A stretch of 64,000 nt of DNA from Benzoatithermus flavus (GCF_037908215.1 NZ_JBBLZC010000001.1:460510-524509), one strand, 5' to 3'; positions 52,972 through 63,105 are shown, counted from the first letter of the stretch. Notes: a model not told the origin generated them from the sequence alone. Program-made: numbers and translations.

Positions 52972-54240
52972 ATGGGGTTGGAGCGTGGGAATCTGCTGGC
53001 AGGTGCGCTTGCTCTGACACTCGGCCTGTGGGGACCGCTCGCGCATGCCGAGACGAAGCTGCGCGTCTTCATCGGCGGTCAGCAGCGCCCCGACGTGGTC
53101 CGGCCGCTGCTCGACCGCTACCAGGCGGCCCATCCCGGTGTCTCGGTCGAGCTCGAGGTAGGGGGTGCCACCTCCGACCTGCAGCAGCAGTACCTCACCA
53201 CGGTGCTGGGCTCGGGCGACAGCGCCATCGACGTCATGCTGATCGACGTGGTGCGGCAGGCCCAGTACGCCGCGGCCGGCTGGGCCGAGCCGCTCGATCC
53301 CTATCTCGGCGACGATAGGCAGAAGCTCCTTGCGGACTATCTCCCGGTCTATGCCGAGGCGAACCAGGTCGGCGGCAGGCTGATCGCTATGCCGGCCTTC
53401 GCGGACGCGCTGTTCCTCTACTACCGCAAGGACCTGCTCGAGAAGCACGGGCTCGCCCCGCCCAGAACCTGGGACGAGCTGAAAGCCGCGGCCAAGAAGA
53501 TCCAGGCCGCGGAGGGGAGCAAGGATCTCCAGGGCATCTCCTTCCAGGGCAAGCCGATCGAGGGGGCGGTCTGCACCTTCCTCGTCCCCTATTGGGGAGC
53601 CGGCGGCTCGCTCGCCGACGCCGAAGGCCGGTTCCAGCTCGACCGCACGGCCGGCGAGAAGGCGTTCGATCTCTGGCTGGAGATGATCTCGGACGGGATC
53701 GCCAAGAAGAACGTCGCCGAGGTCGCGACCGACGACACGAGGAAGGAGTTCCAGGCCGGGAACGTGGTCTTCGCCGTGCTCTGGGCCTATGGCTGGAGCC
53801 ATTTCCAGAACGATCCCGACAGCAGGGTCAAGGACAAGGTCGGTGTGGTGCCGCTGCCGGGCTTCGCGGGCGGCCCGTCCGCCACCTGCATCGGCGGCTG
53901 GGAATGGGCGGTCTCGGCCTTCTCGGAGCACAAGCAGGAGGCCGCCGCTCTGGTCCGGTTCCTGTCCGGCCCCGAAGGCGTCAAGCATCTCGCGATCGAG
54001 GCCTCGAACCTGCCGGTGCTGACGGCGATGTACCAGGACCCCGAGGTGCTCGCCACCAATCCCTGGTTCAAGGACGCGCTGTCGGTGGTCGAGAGCGCTC
54101 GCGCCAGGCCGAAGAGCCCGCGCTATCCCGAGATCTCGGAGGTCATCCGCGTCAACGTCAACGCGGTGCTCGCCGGGGTGAAGGCGGCGCCGGAAGCGGT
54201 CGGCGACATGGATGCGCGCCTGAGCCGGCTGATTCGCTGA
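52972..54240 (+). CDS. ABC transporter extracellular sugar-binding protein (family 1)
   Basis: 422 residues. Start ATG 52972 with AGGAGG 5 nt upstream. Signal peptide (LLAGALALTLGLWGPLAHA), then KLRVFIGGQQRPDVVRPLLDRYQ, ADALFLYYRKDLLEKHGLAPPRTWDELKAAAKKI and GGWEWAVSAFSEHKQEAAALVRFLSG. It binds an oligosaccharide or glycoside for import by the two permeases that follow. Confidence 0.93.
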   Translation: MGLERGNLLAGALALTLGLWGPLAHAETKLRVFIGGQQRPDVVRPLLDRYQAAHPGVSVELEVGGATSDLQQQYLTTVLGSGDSAIDVMLIDVVRQAQYAAAGWAEPLDPYLGDDRQKLLADYLPVYAEANQVGGRLIAMPAFADALFLYYRKDLLEKHGLAPPRTWDELKAAAKKIQAAEGSKDLQGISFQGKPIEGAVCTFLVPYWGAGGSLADAEGRFQLDRTAGEKAFDLWLEMISDGIAKKNVAEVATDDTRKEFQAGNVVFAVLWAYGWSHFQNDPDSRVKDKVGVVPLPGFAGGPSATCIGGWEWAVSAFSEHKQEAAALVRFLSGPEGVKHLAIEASNLPVLTAMYQDPEVLATNPWFKDALSVVESARARPKSPRYPEISEVIRVNVNAVLAGVKAAPEAVGDMDARLSRLIR

Positions 54241-54250
54241 AGGCCGGGCG

Positions 54251-55150
54251 GTGGCCTCGACGACGCGGCGCTCGCGGCGCGACATCGGCGAGGGTGTCCT
54301 CGCTGCTCTCCTGCTCGCACCGGCCGGAGCACTGCTCGCCCTTATCGTGCTGTTCCCGATCCTGCGCCTGTTCTGGCTCTCGCTCCACGAGGTCCGGCTG
54401 TCCGAGCCCTGGGCGGGGCAGCCGTTCGTGGGCCTTCTGAACTACCGGGACATCTGGGCCGATTCCCGCTTCTGGCGCAGTCTCGCCCATACGCTCCTGA
54501 TCACCGGCATCACCGTGCCGGGCGCTCTTTGCGTGGGCCTGGGCCTGGCATTTCTCGCCAACCTGCCGTTTCGGGTCCGCTGGCCGGTGCGTCTCGCCCT
54601 GCTCCTGCCCTGGGCGCTGCCGCTCGTGTTCTCGGGCCTGATCTTCGCCTGGTTCTTCGACACTTCCTACGGTGTGGTCAACGACGTGCTGGCGCGGCTC
54701 GGGCTCGAGGGGCCGGCCTGGCTCAGCCGTCCGGGCCCGGCGATGGCCGCGATCTGTATCGCCATCGTCTGGAAGACCTCTTCTTTTTGCGCGCTCGTGC
54801 TGCTGGCCGGACTCCAGACCATCCCGGACACGCTCCACGAGGCGGCGGCGATCGACGGTGCCGGGCGCTGGCAGCGCTTTCGCCACATCACCCTGCCGCT
54901 CCTGAGGCCCGCGATCATGGTGGCGCTGATCTTCCGCACCATCACCGCGATCCAGACCTTCGACATCCCCTTCGCCATGACCCGCGGCGGCCCCGGCGAT
55001 GCCACCGAGACGCTCGCCATGTACGTCCGCACCACCACGCTCGACTTCCTCGATTTCGGCTACGGCAGTGCCCTTGCGGTCGTCATGTTCCTGATCTCGA
55101 TGGCGGCGACGGCCTGGTATCTGCGCTGGATCCGGGGTACCAGCGAGTGA
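54251..55150 (+). CDS. Sugar ABC transporter permease (MalF/UgpA type)
   Basis: 299 residues. Start GTG 54251, 10 bp after the binding-protein stop. Six membrane segments and the EAA loop, here EAAAIDGAGRWQRFRHITLPLL, which contacts the missing ATPase. Followed by an overlapping second permease (4 bp). Confidence 0.93.
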   Translation: MASTTRRSRRDIGEGVLAALLLAPAGALLALIVLFPILRLFWLSLHEVRLSEPWAGQPFVGLLNYRDIWADSRFWRSLAHTLLITGITVPGALCVGLGLAFLANLPFRVRWPVRLALLLPWALPLVFSGLIFAWFFDTSYGVVNDVLARLGLEGPAWLSRPGPAMAAICIAIVWKTSSFCALVLLAGLQTIPDTLHEAAAIDGAGRWQRFRHITLPLLRPAIMVALIFRTITAIQTFDIPFAMTRGGPGDATETLAMYVRTTTLDFLDFGYGSALAVVMFLISMAATAWYLRWIRGTSE

Positions 55151-55986
55151 CCCCCGACCGCGTCCGGGCACCGGGCAGGATCTGGCTGCGGCTGGCGGCT
55201 CTTCTCGTCGTCCTCAACGGCACCTTCCCGATGATCTGGATCTTCCTCACCTCGCTCAAGACCGAGAGCGAGCTGACGCGGCGGCCGATCACCTGGCTTC
55301 CGCTCGAGCCCACGCTCGCGAACTACGTGAGGGCGTTCGCGGACCAGCCCTTGTGGCTCTACGTCGTGAACTCGCTTGTCGTGGCCCTCCTCTCCACCGC
55401 CCTCTCGATCCTGGCGGCGTCACTCGCGGCCTACGCCCTCGCCCGGCTGCGGGTCCGCGGCCGCGAGCTGATCCTGGCAGCGCTCGTCGCCGTCTCGACC
55501 TTTCCCCTGATCACGCTGTTGGTGCCCTTGTTCCAGATCATGCGCGGCCTCGGGCTCCTCAACACCTATCCCGCCCTCGTCCTGCCCTATGCCGTCCTCA
55601 ACCTTCCCGTCTGCACGCTCGTGCTCGTGAGTTTCTTCGAGAGCATCCCCAAGGATCTCGAGAACGCCGCGATGCTCGATGGCTGCACCCGGCTGGGAGC
55701 GCTGTGGCGGATCGTGATCCCGCTCTCCGCACCCGGCATGTTCACGGCCGCCATCCTCGCCTTCGTCAATGCCTGGGACGAGTTCCTCCTGGCGCTCTCC
55801 TTCCTCGGCAGCCAGCGCATGCGCACGGTCTCGGTCGGCATCACCCTCTACCAGGGCGAGTTCGCCTTCCCCTGGCCCCTGATCTCGGCGGCACTCATGA
55901 TGGCGCTGCTGCCGGTCGTGGTGCTGATCGTGCTGTTCCAGGAGCGGGTGGTGAGCGGCCTGACCCAGGGCGGGCTCAAAGGCTGA
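55147..55986 (+). CDS. Sugar ABC transporter permease (MalG/UgpE type)
   Basis: 279 residues. Start GTG 55147 overlaps the previous stop (GTGA). Six membrane segments and the EAA motif ENAAMLDGCTRLGALWRIVIPLS. The cluster lacks an ATP-binding gene; MsmK/UgpC-type ATPases are often shared and encoded elsewhere. Confidence 0.93.
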   Translation: MTPDRVRAPGRIWLRLAALLVVLNGTFPMIWIFLTSLKTESELTRRPITWLPLEPTLANYVRAFADQPLWLYVVNSLVVALLSTALSILAASLAAYALARLRVRGRELILAALVAVSTFPLITLLVPLFQIMRGLGLLNTYPALVLPYAVLNLPVCTLVLVSFFESIPKDLENAAMLDGCTRLGALWRIVIPLSAPGMFTAAILAFVNAWDEFLLALSFLGSQRMRTVSVGITLYQGEFAFPWPLISAALMMALLPVVVLIVLFQERVVSGLTQGGLKG

Positions 55987-56013
55987 GCGGCCGCCGTCCA
56001 CGCGTCTCGCTCC

Positions 56014-56027
56014 TTGATCTCGATCAA
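56014..56027 (+). promoter_or_regulatory. FNR-type anaerobox TTGAT-CTCG-ATCAA
   Basis: A perfect match to the FNR/Anr/FnrL consensus TTGAT-N4-ATCAA, in the 102-bp gap before ubiT and 61 bp before its start. At the class II distance (centre at -41.5) transcription would start near 56062. It faces the ubiTUV operon, whose E. coli counterparts are Fnr-controlled. Confidence 0.85.
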
Positions 56028-56088
56028 GCGGTCGTGCCGAGCGCGGTGCTAACCAACCACGCATCAACGCGTCGCAAAAGGCCCGTCC

Positions 56089-56754
56089 ATGGCGTCGTCC
56101 CGCAGCCTCGAGCCACCGCTCTCCCCGGTCCTCCTGGCCGGGCTCGTCTTGCGCCCCTTGCCGCTGGCGCCGCTGCAGATGGCGCTCGATGCAGCGCTCG
56201 GCGCCATGCGGCGACGTCATCCGGCGGTGTTCGAGAAGATGGCCGAGGCCGGCGAGCCCTCGTTTCTGATCGATGCCATCGACCTGCCGCTGGCCTTCCG
56301 GCTCCACTTCCGAAGGCGGGGTCCGCGGCTGCTCGCGACCCGCAGCAAGCACGACGACGGGGCGACGGCCACCGTGCGGGGCCCGTTCCGGCTCCTCCTC
56401 GCCCTGCTCGAGGGTCGGCTCGACGGCGATGCGCTGTTCTTCTCGCGCGAGCTGATCGTGGAAGGCGATACCGAGGCCGTGCTGGCCTTGCGCAACGCCG
56501 TCGATGGTACGGGGATCGAGCTCGTGCGGGATCTGCCGGCGGCCTTCGGGCCGCTCGCCGGCATGGCCGGCAGGGCACTCGGGCTAGCGCAGCGGCTCCA
56601 CGAGCGGCTCGACCACGATCTCGGCCTCTTGCAGCAGGCCCTGACCGCGCCCTTGCGCCACCGCCAGGCCGGTGCGGAAGCACGCCTCGCCCGGATCGAG
56701 CAGCGGCTCGAGGGCCTCGCGCGCAGCGTCGAGCGTCGCCGGAGTGTCGCCTGA
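56089..56754 (+). CDS. ubiT: UbiT, SCP2-domain lipid-binding protein of O2-independent ubiquinone synthesis
   Basis: 221 residues. SCP2-type sterol-carrier fold (residues about 30-160: RRHPAVFEKMAEAGEPSFLIDAIDLPLAFRL, ATVRGPFRLLLALLEGRLDGDALFFSRELIVEGDTEAVLALRNAVDG), the diagnostic UbiT/YhbT region, then a basic helical tail (RHRQAGAEARLARIEQRLEGLARSVERRR). UbiT carries the isoprenoid intermediate when oxygen is absent. Its stop overlaps the ubiU start (TGATG), so the pair is translationally coupled. Confidence 0.93.
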   Translation: MASSRSLEPPLSPVLLAGLVLRPLPLAPLQMALDAALGAMRRRHPAVFEKMAEAGEPSFLIDAIDLPLAFRLHFRRRGPRLLATRSKHDDGATATVRGPFRLLLALLEGRLDGDALFFSRELIVEGDTEAVLALRNAVDGTGIELVRDLPAAFGPLAGMAGRALGLAQRLHERLDHDLGLLQQALTAPLRHRQAGAEARLARIEQRLEGLARSVERRRSVA

Positions 56755-57755
56755 TGGCCGCCGCAGCCAATTCCTCGCTCGAGCTGGTCTGCCCCGCCGG
56801 CACGCCGGCGGCGCTGCGCACCGCGGTCGACGCCGGGGCGCACGCGGTCTATTGCGGCTTTCGCGACGAGACCAACGCCCGCAACTTCCCCGGCCTCAAC
56901 TTCGATCGCAAGGAGCTGGCCGAGGCCGTCGCTTACGCCCATGCGCGCGGCGCCAGACTCCTCGTCGCCGTCAACACCTACCCGCGCGCCGGCGAGGTGG
57001 CGCTGTGGCGCCGGGCCGTGGACGACGCCGCCCGGCTCGGTGCGGATGCCGTGATCCTGGCCGATCTCGGCCTCCTCGCCTACGCCGCCGACCGCCACCC
57101 CGATCTCCGCCGCCACCTCTCCGTCCAGGCCTCGGCCTCGAACCCGGCCGCGATCGCGTTCTACGCCCGCACCTTCGGCGTACGCCGAGTGGTGCTGCCG
57201 CGCGTGCTCACCGTGGCCGAGATCGCGGCGCTCAACCGCGTGCTCGACGTCGAGACCGAGGTGTTCGTGTTCGGAGGCTTGTGCGTCATGGCGGAGGGGC
57301 GCTGCTCGCTCTCCTCCTACGCCACCGGCAAGTCGCCCAACATGAACGGCGTCTGCTCGCCCGCGAGCCACGTGCGCTACGAGGATCGTGGCGGCAGGCT
57401 GGTCTCGCGCTTGGGAGCCTTCACCATCAACGCCTTCGCGCCCGAGGAGCCCGCGGGCTATCCGACGCTGTGCAAGGGCCGCTTCGTCGCCCTGGGCGAG
57501 GCCTCGTATCTCTTCGAGGAGCCGACCAGCCTCTCCACCCTCGCCATCCTGCCCGACCTCGTGGCCGCCGGCGTCACGGCGATCAAGATCGAGGGCCGGC
57601 AGCGCGGCCGGGCCTATGTCGAGGCCGTGGTGCGCGCGTTCCGCGCCGCTACCGACGCGCTGGCCAAGGGCGAGCCCATGCCCGCGATCGACCTCGCCAC
57701 GCTCGCCGAAGGCGGCAGTACAACGACGGGCGCCTACCACAAGACCTGGCGCTAG
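56754..57755 (+). CDS. ubiU: UbiU, peptidase U32-family Fe-S hydroxylase subunit
   Basis: 333 residues. U32 TIM-barrel protein. Four Cys at 177, 184, 201 and 240 have exactly the spacing (7, 17, 39) I recall for the 4Fe-4S ligands of E. coli UbiU (169, 176, 193, 232): GGLCVMAEGRC, MNGVCSP and PTLCKGRF. It pairs with UbiV to hydroxylate the ring without O2, with prephenate as the oxygen source in E. coli. Start ATG 56754. Confidence 0.95.
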   Translation: MAAAANSSLELVCPAGTPAALRTAVDAGAHAVYCGFRDETNARNFPGLNFDRKELAEAVAYAHARGARLLVAVNTYPRAGEVALWRRAVDDAARLGADAVILADLGLLAYAADRHPDLRRHLSVQASASNPAAIAFYARTFGVRRVVLPRVLTVAEIAALNRVLDVETEVFVFGGLCVMAEGRCSLSSYATGKSPNMNGVCSPASHVRYEDRGGRLVSRLGAFTINAFAPEEPAGYPTLCKGRFVALGEASYLFEEPTSLSTLAILPDLVAAGVTAIKIEGRQRGRAYVEAVVRAFRAATDALAKGEPMPAIDLATLAEGGSTTTGAYHKTWR

Positions 57756-57767
57756 GAAGCCGAAACG

Positions 57768-58676
57768 ATGCCGGATGCTCCTGCGGTCCTCACGCTCGGG
57801 CCGGTCCTGTTCCACTGGCCGGCCGCTGCCTTGCGCGATTTCTATTTCCGCATCGCCGACGAGGCGCCGGTCGAAACCGTCCATCTCGGCGAGGTCGTGT
57901 GCTCGAAGCGCCTGCCCTTCTTCGCCCCGCACCTGCCCGAGGTGATCGAGCGGCTGCAGGCGGCCGGCAAGGAGGTCGTGCTCTCGAGCCTCGCCCTCGT
58001 CATGGACAAGCGCGAGGCCGCTTCCATGGCCGAGCTCTGCGGCGATGCCGAGCCCTTCCTCGTCGAGGCCAACGACATGGCGGCCGTGGGCCTCCTCGCC
58101 GGCCGGCCGCACGCGGTGGGCCCCTTCGTCAACGTCTACAACGAGGCCACGCTCGCCTGGCTCAAGAGCAACGGTGCGGTGCGCGTCTGCCTGCCCGTCG
58201 AGCTGCCGGAAAGCTCGATCCGGACCCTGGCAGCGGTCGAGAATGTGGCACTCGAGCTGATGGTCTGGGGCCGGCTGCCGCTCGCGCTTTCGGCGCGCTG
58301 CTATCACGCCCGCGCGCACGGCAGGCGCAAAGACGATTGCCGCTTCGCCTGCGGCGAGGACCCGGACGGGATGGACGTCACCACGCTCGACGGCGAGCCG
58401 TTCCTCACCGTCAACGGCATCCAGACCATGTCGCATAGCTGCGTGAGCCTCGCCCACAGGCTCGAAGAGCTTCGGGCCGTCGGCGTGCGCCGGTTCCGCC
58501 TCTCGCCTCAGTCCTGCGACATGGTCGCCGTGGCGCACGTCTTTCGCGCCCTGCTCGACCGGGCGCTCGACGCCGAGGAGGCCGAGGCCCGGCTCGCGGC
58601 CCTGTTCCCCACGGCACCGCTCTCGAACGGCTTCCTGTTCGGACGCGAGGGGGTTCTGCACGTGCGCCCCGGTTGA
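57768..58676 (+). CDS. ubiV: UbiV, peptidase U32-family Fe-S hydroxylase subunit
   Basis: 302 residues, second U32 protein. Cys45 (EVVCSKR), Cys178 (SARCYHA), Cys191 and Cys195 (DDCRFACGE) correspond to the four ligands of E. coli UbiV (39, 180, 193, 197 as recalled), with spacings 13 and 4 in the last three. The complete set argues for an active O2-independent hydroxylase. 12 bp after ubiU. Confidence 0.95.
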   Translation: MPDAPAVLTLGPVLFHWPAAALRDFYFRIADEAPVETVHLGEVVCSKRLPFFAPHLPEVIERLQAAGKEVVLSSLALVMDKREAASMAELCGDAEPFLVEANDMAAVGLLAGRPHAVGPFVNVYNEATLAWLKSNGAVRVCLPVELPESSIRTLAAVENVALELMVWGRLPLALSARCYHARAHGRRKDDCRFACGEDPDGMDVTTLDGEPFLTVNGIQTMSHSCVSLAHRLEELRAVGVRRFRLSPQSCDMVAVAHVFRALLDRALDAEEAEARLAALFPTAPLSNGFLFGREGVLHVRPG

Positions 58677-58750
58677 GCCCCCTTGTGGACAGACGCCGGC
58701 TTCGGCCCTAAGCCAGCCCGCACCACCACGAGGAAGATCGGGGCCGGTCG

Positions 58751-60808
58751 ATGCGTCTCGACCTCGCGCGCCTGCAGGAGCTTCATCTCGCCGACCTTCG
58801 CAGCGTCGGGACCGCCGCCGCGGGTGTCACCGAGCGCGGACCCTTCCGGCTCGAGGCTCATGCGCCCGGCATCGTCCGCCTGACCATCGGCAGCCGCACG
58901 CTCCCGGATTACGGCCTCGTCACGGCCTCGCCCGAGCCCTGCGGTGTCCGGCTCACACCCGTCCCGGACGGTCTCCTGCTCGCGGCCGGGCCGCTTCGCG
59001 CCACCATCGTGGCCGAGGACTTCCAGGTCACGCTCGCCCGAAACGGCACGACGCTCTTAGGCCCGCCCAAGGACGCGCACTTTCGCCGCCGCTACCGGCT
59101 GCCGCGCTTCGCCGCGACCGAGAAGGGCTTCTTTCTCGCCATCGATCTCGCCGAGGGCGAGCCGGTCTACGGCCACGGCGAGAAATGGAGCCGGCTCGAC
59201 CATCGCGGCCAGTGGCTGGTCTCCTGGAACGAGGACGCGCTGGGCGTCAATGCCGAGGCCTCCTACAAGAACTGCCCCTTCGCCTGGTCACCGCGCGGCT
59301 GGGGACTGTTCGTCAACACACCGGGGCGGGTGAGCCACGGTGTCGGCTTCGCCCCCCTCTCGCACCGCTCCTACGCGCTCGAGGTCGAGGACGAATGCCT
59401 CGATCTGTTCCTGATCGCGGCCGCGGACCCGGCCGGCATCCTCGAGCGCTTCACCTGGCTCACCGGCAGGCCCGGAGCGGTGCCGCGCTGGAGCCTGGGC
59501 GCCTGGCTCTCCAGGGCCTATTACCGCGACGCCGACGAGTTCCTGGGTGCGGCGGCCAAGGTGCGCGAGCTGGCCTTGCCCATGGATGTCATCACGCTCG
59601 ACGGCCGCGCCTGGCAGGACACGCGGACCCGCTTCGCCTTCCAGTGGGATTCGCGCCGCTACCCCGAGCCCAGAGCCGTGCTGGGTCGCGCCGGGGAGCT
59701 GGGCTTTCGCGTGTGCTGCTGGGAGTATCCTCTGGTCTCGGTGCACAACCCGGCCTTCGCCGAGCTCGCCGCCAAGGGCTTCTTCCTCACCGACGAGCGC
59801 ACGGGCGATCCTTGGCTGCACGAGTGGGACCCGGCACCCTTCGGCGGCGTGCTGACGCCGCTGCCCACCTCCGGCATCATCGACTTCACTCGGCCCGAAG
59901 CCTGGGCCTGGTGGCGCGACCGCCACGCCACCCTGTTCGCGGCCGGGGTCGACGTGATCAAGTCCGACTTCGGCGAGCAGGTCCCGGACAGCCCCTATTG
60001 CCGTGCCTGGAACGGCGATCGCGGCCCACGGCTGCACAATGTCTATGCCCTCCTCTACAACGCCTGCGTCCACGAGGCGCGCGAGCGCTTCCTGGGGCAA
60101 GGCCTCGTCTTCGCCCGCGCCGGCTGGGCGGGCTCGCAGCGCTACCCCGTGCAGTGGGGCGGCGACCCGCAGGCCGACTGGGGCGGGCTCGCCGCCTCGA
60201 TCCGCGGGATGCTGTCCTGGTCGTGCTCCGGCAATCCCTGGTACGCCACCGACATCGGCGGCTTCTACGGCGGCCCGCCCGAGCCTTTGCTGTTCGTGCG
60301 CTGGTGCCAGGCGGCGGTGTTCGCCTCGCACATGCGCTTTCACGGGCTGGGTGAGCGCGAACCCTGGCTGTTCGGCGAGGAGGCGCAGAATCTGGTCCGC
60401 GCTACCCTCGAGCTGCGCTATAGCCTGATCCCCTATATCGAGCGCAGCCTGGCGCTGACCTGCGCCACCGGCGTGCCCCTGTGCCGGCCGATGCCGCTCG
60501 CCTTCCCCGAGGCACGCGAGGCGCACGCCTTCGACACCCAGTATCTGTTCGGACCCGATCTTCTGGTCGCGCCCGTGCTGGCACCGGACGGCGAGGTCAC
60601 GGTCTGGCTGCCGGACGGGGTGTGGTGGGACTGGCACGAGCTGGAACGGCATGTCGGACCGAAGCGGCTGCGCCTCGCTCTGCCGCCGGACCGTTTCCCG
60701 TTGTTCGTGCGGGAGGGGGTCGAGATCCCGTTGGCGATACCCGTGCAGCGCACGGCCGAATGGGGCGAGGGCGACATTCCGCTTGCGGCCGTCCGGCGGT
60801 TCGCATGA
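58751..60808 (+). CDS. GH31 glycoside hydrolase, alpha-xylosidase / alpha-glucosidase-like
   Basis: 685 residues. N-terminal galactose-mutarotase-like part (VRLTIGSRTLPDYGLV), then the (beta/alpha)8 barrel. Nucleophile Asp406 is in VDVIKSDFGEQ, and the acid/base Asp is expected in the WGGDPQADWGGL stretch. YGHGEKWSRLDHRGQ and RWSLGAWLSRAYYRDADEF are typical of the YicI alpha-xylosidase branch. No signal peptide, so it acts in the cytoplasm on imported glycosides. Its frame ends 29 bp before the FGGY kinase. Confidence 0.92.
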   Translation: MRLDLARLQELHLADLRSVGTAAAGVTERGPFRLEAHAPGIVRLTIGSRTLPDYGLVTASPEPCGVRLTPVPDGLLLAAGPLRATIVAEDFQVTLARNGTTLLGPPKDAHFRRRYRLPRFAATEKGFFLAIDLAEGEPVYGHGEKWSRLDHRGQWLVSWNEDALGVNAEASYKNCPFAWSPRGWGLFVNTPGRVSHGVGFAPLSHRSYALEVEDECLDLFLIAAADPAGILERFTWLTGRPGAVPRWSLGAWLSRAYYRDADEFLGAAAKVRELALPMDVITLDGRAWQDTRTRFAFQWDSRRYPEPRAVLGRAGELGFRVCCWEYPLVSVHNPAFAELAAKGFFLTDERTGDPWLHEWDPAPFGGVLTPLPTSGIIDFTRPEAWAWWRDRHATLFAAGVDVIKSDFGEQVPDSPYCRAWNGDRGPRLHNVYALLYNACVHEARERFLGQGLVFARAGWAGSQRYPVQWGGDPQADWGGLAASIRGMLSWSCSGNPWYATDIGGFYGGPPEPLLFVRWCQAAVFASHMRFHGLGEREPWLFGEEAQNLVRATLELRYSLIPYIERSLALTCATGVPLCRPMPLAFPEAREAHAFDTQYLFGPDLLVAPVLAPDGEVTVWLPDGVWWDWHELERHVGPKRLRLALPPDRFPLFVREGVEIPLAIPVQRTAEWGEGDIPLAAVRRFA

Positions 60809-60837
60809 TGCAGGACAGAAGACGACGGAGAGGAAGC

Positions 60838-62436
60838 ATGAACGAGCCTCTGGTCATCGGGGTGGACGTGGGCACGGGCAGTGCGCGGGCCGGCGTGTTC
60901 GACACGGCCGGGCGCTGCCGCGGCCGGAGCCAGCATCCGATCCGCCTGCGCCGGCCACGGCCGGAGCACGCCGAGCACAGCTCGGAGGACATCTGGCAGG
61001 CGGTCTGCCGCTCGGTGCGCGAGGCCGTGGCGGAGGTCGGGGTCGAGCCCGAAGCGATCCGCGGCATCGGCTTCGACGCCACCTGCTCGCTCGTCGTGCG
61101 CGACGAAGCCGGCCGGCCGCTTTCGGTCTCGACTGACGGCGCCTCCGAATGGGACACGATCGTCTGGCTCGATCACCGCGCCGTCGCCGAGGCCGAAGCA
61201 TGCACGGCGAGCCGCCATCGAGTGCTCGACCATGTCGGCGGGACGATGTCGCCCGAGATGGAGACGCCGAAGCTGATGTGGCTGAAGCGCCACCTGCCCG
61301 AGACCTGGGCGCGCGCCGGCCTGTTCCTGGACCTCGCCGACTATCTCACCTGGCGTGCGAGCGGCAGCGTGGCCCGCTCCGAGTGCACGCTCACCTGCAA
61401 ATGGACCTACCTCGCCCACGAGACGCCGGCCTGGCAGCAGGATTTCTTCGCCGCGATGGGCATTCCCGACATGCGCGACCGCGGCCGCCTGCCGGATCGC
61501 GCCACCCCGATCGGCAGCGATCTCGGCCCGCTCACACCGCAGGCCGCCCAAGACCTCGGCCTCAGCACCGCCTGCCGGGTGGCGATGGGCCTGATCGACG
61601 CCCATGCCGGGGCGCTCGGTGTCCTGGGTGCGGCCGCGGCCGAGGGGCCGGCGGCGCTGGATCGGCAGATCGCCATGATCGCCGGCACCTCGACCTGCCA
61701 CATGGCGCTCTCGGCCGAAGCGCGGCCCGTGCGCGGCGTGTGGGGACCTTATTTCGGCGCCGTGCTGCCGGGTCTGTGGCTCAACGAGGGCGGCCAGTCG
61801 GCATCGGGAGCGCTGCTCGACCACATCGTGGCGCTCCATGCCGCCGCACGCGATCTCGAAGGCAATCCGCACGCGGCGATCACGGCGCGGATCGACGAGC
61901 TGCGTGCGCGCGAGGGCGAGGACTTCGCCAAGGGCCTGCACGTGCTGCCGGACTTCCACGGCAACCGCTCGCCCCTGGCCGACCCGCACGCCACCGGCGT
62001 CGTCAGCGGGCTGACCCTCGACCACTCCTTCGATTCGCTCTGCCGCCTCTACTATCGCACCGCGGTCGCGGTGGCGCTCGGCACCCGCCACATCCTGGAC
62101 GCACTGAACGAGAAGGGCTGGCGGATCGACACGCTGCACGTGGCGGGCGGCCACACCAGGAACCCGCTCCTGATGGAGCTCTATGCGGATGCCACCGGCT
62201 GCGCCGTCGTCACCCCGGCCGAGGATGCGGTCCTCTTGGGCTCGGCCATGACCGCCGCCGTCGCCGCCGGGCTCCATCCCTCCCTGCCGGCGGCCGCGGT
62301 CGCGATGAGCCGGACCGACGAGATCCGCTCGCCCGACCCGGCTCGGCGGGCCGGCTTCGATCGCGACTATCGGATCTTCCTCCTGATGCACGAGCAGCGG
62401 CGCGCCATCGACCGCATCGTGCGCGGCGCGGCGTGA
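60838..62436 (+). CDS. FGGY-family pentulose kinase (D-ribulokinase / FGGY type)
   Basis: 532 residues. Start ATG 60838 with GAGAGGAAGC upstream. VIGVDVGTGSARAGVFD (phosphate-binding loop), FDATCSLVVRD, EWDTIVWLDHRA (sugar-binding), IAGTSTCHMALS and VAGGHTRNPLLMELYADATG. The GTSTCHM motif is that of ribulokinases and of the FGGY pentulose-kinase group. It would phosphorylate a pentulose or related ketose from the GH31 and transporter genes. Confidence 0.93.
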   Translation: MNEPLVIGVDVGTGSARAGVFDTAGRCRGRSQHPIRLRRPRPEHAEHSSEDIWQAVCRSVREAVAEVGVEPEAIRGIGFDATCSLVVRDEAGRPLSVSTDGASEWDTIVWLDHRAVAEAEACTASRHRVLDHVGGTMSPEMETPKLMWLKRHLPETWARAGLFLDLADYLTWRASGSVARSECTLTCKWTYLAHETPAWQQDFFAAMGIPDMRDRGRLPDRATPIGSDLGPLTPQAAQDLGLSTACRVAMGLIDAHAGALGVLGAAAAEGPAALDRQIAMIAGTSTCHMALSAEARPVRGVWGPYFGAVLPGLWLNEGGQSASGALLDHIVALHAAARDLEGNPHAAITARIDELRAREGEDFAKGLHVLPDFHGNRSPLADPHATGVVSGLTLDHSFDSLCRLYYRTAVAVALGTRHILDALNEKGWRIDTLHVAGGHTRNPLLMELYADATGCAVVTPAEDAVLLGSAMTAAVAAGLHPSLPAAAVAMSRTDEIRSPDPARRAGFDRDYRIFLLMHEQRRAIDRIVRGAA

Positions 62437-62451
62437 GCAGACGGCGGGCCG

Positions 62452-63105
<654 letters not shown>

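Noticed and set aside
52957..54285. 442-residue minus-strand open frame over the sugar-binding protein
   Set aside because: Antisense shadow; the plus strand has the signal peptide and SBP motifs.
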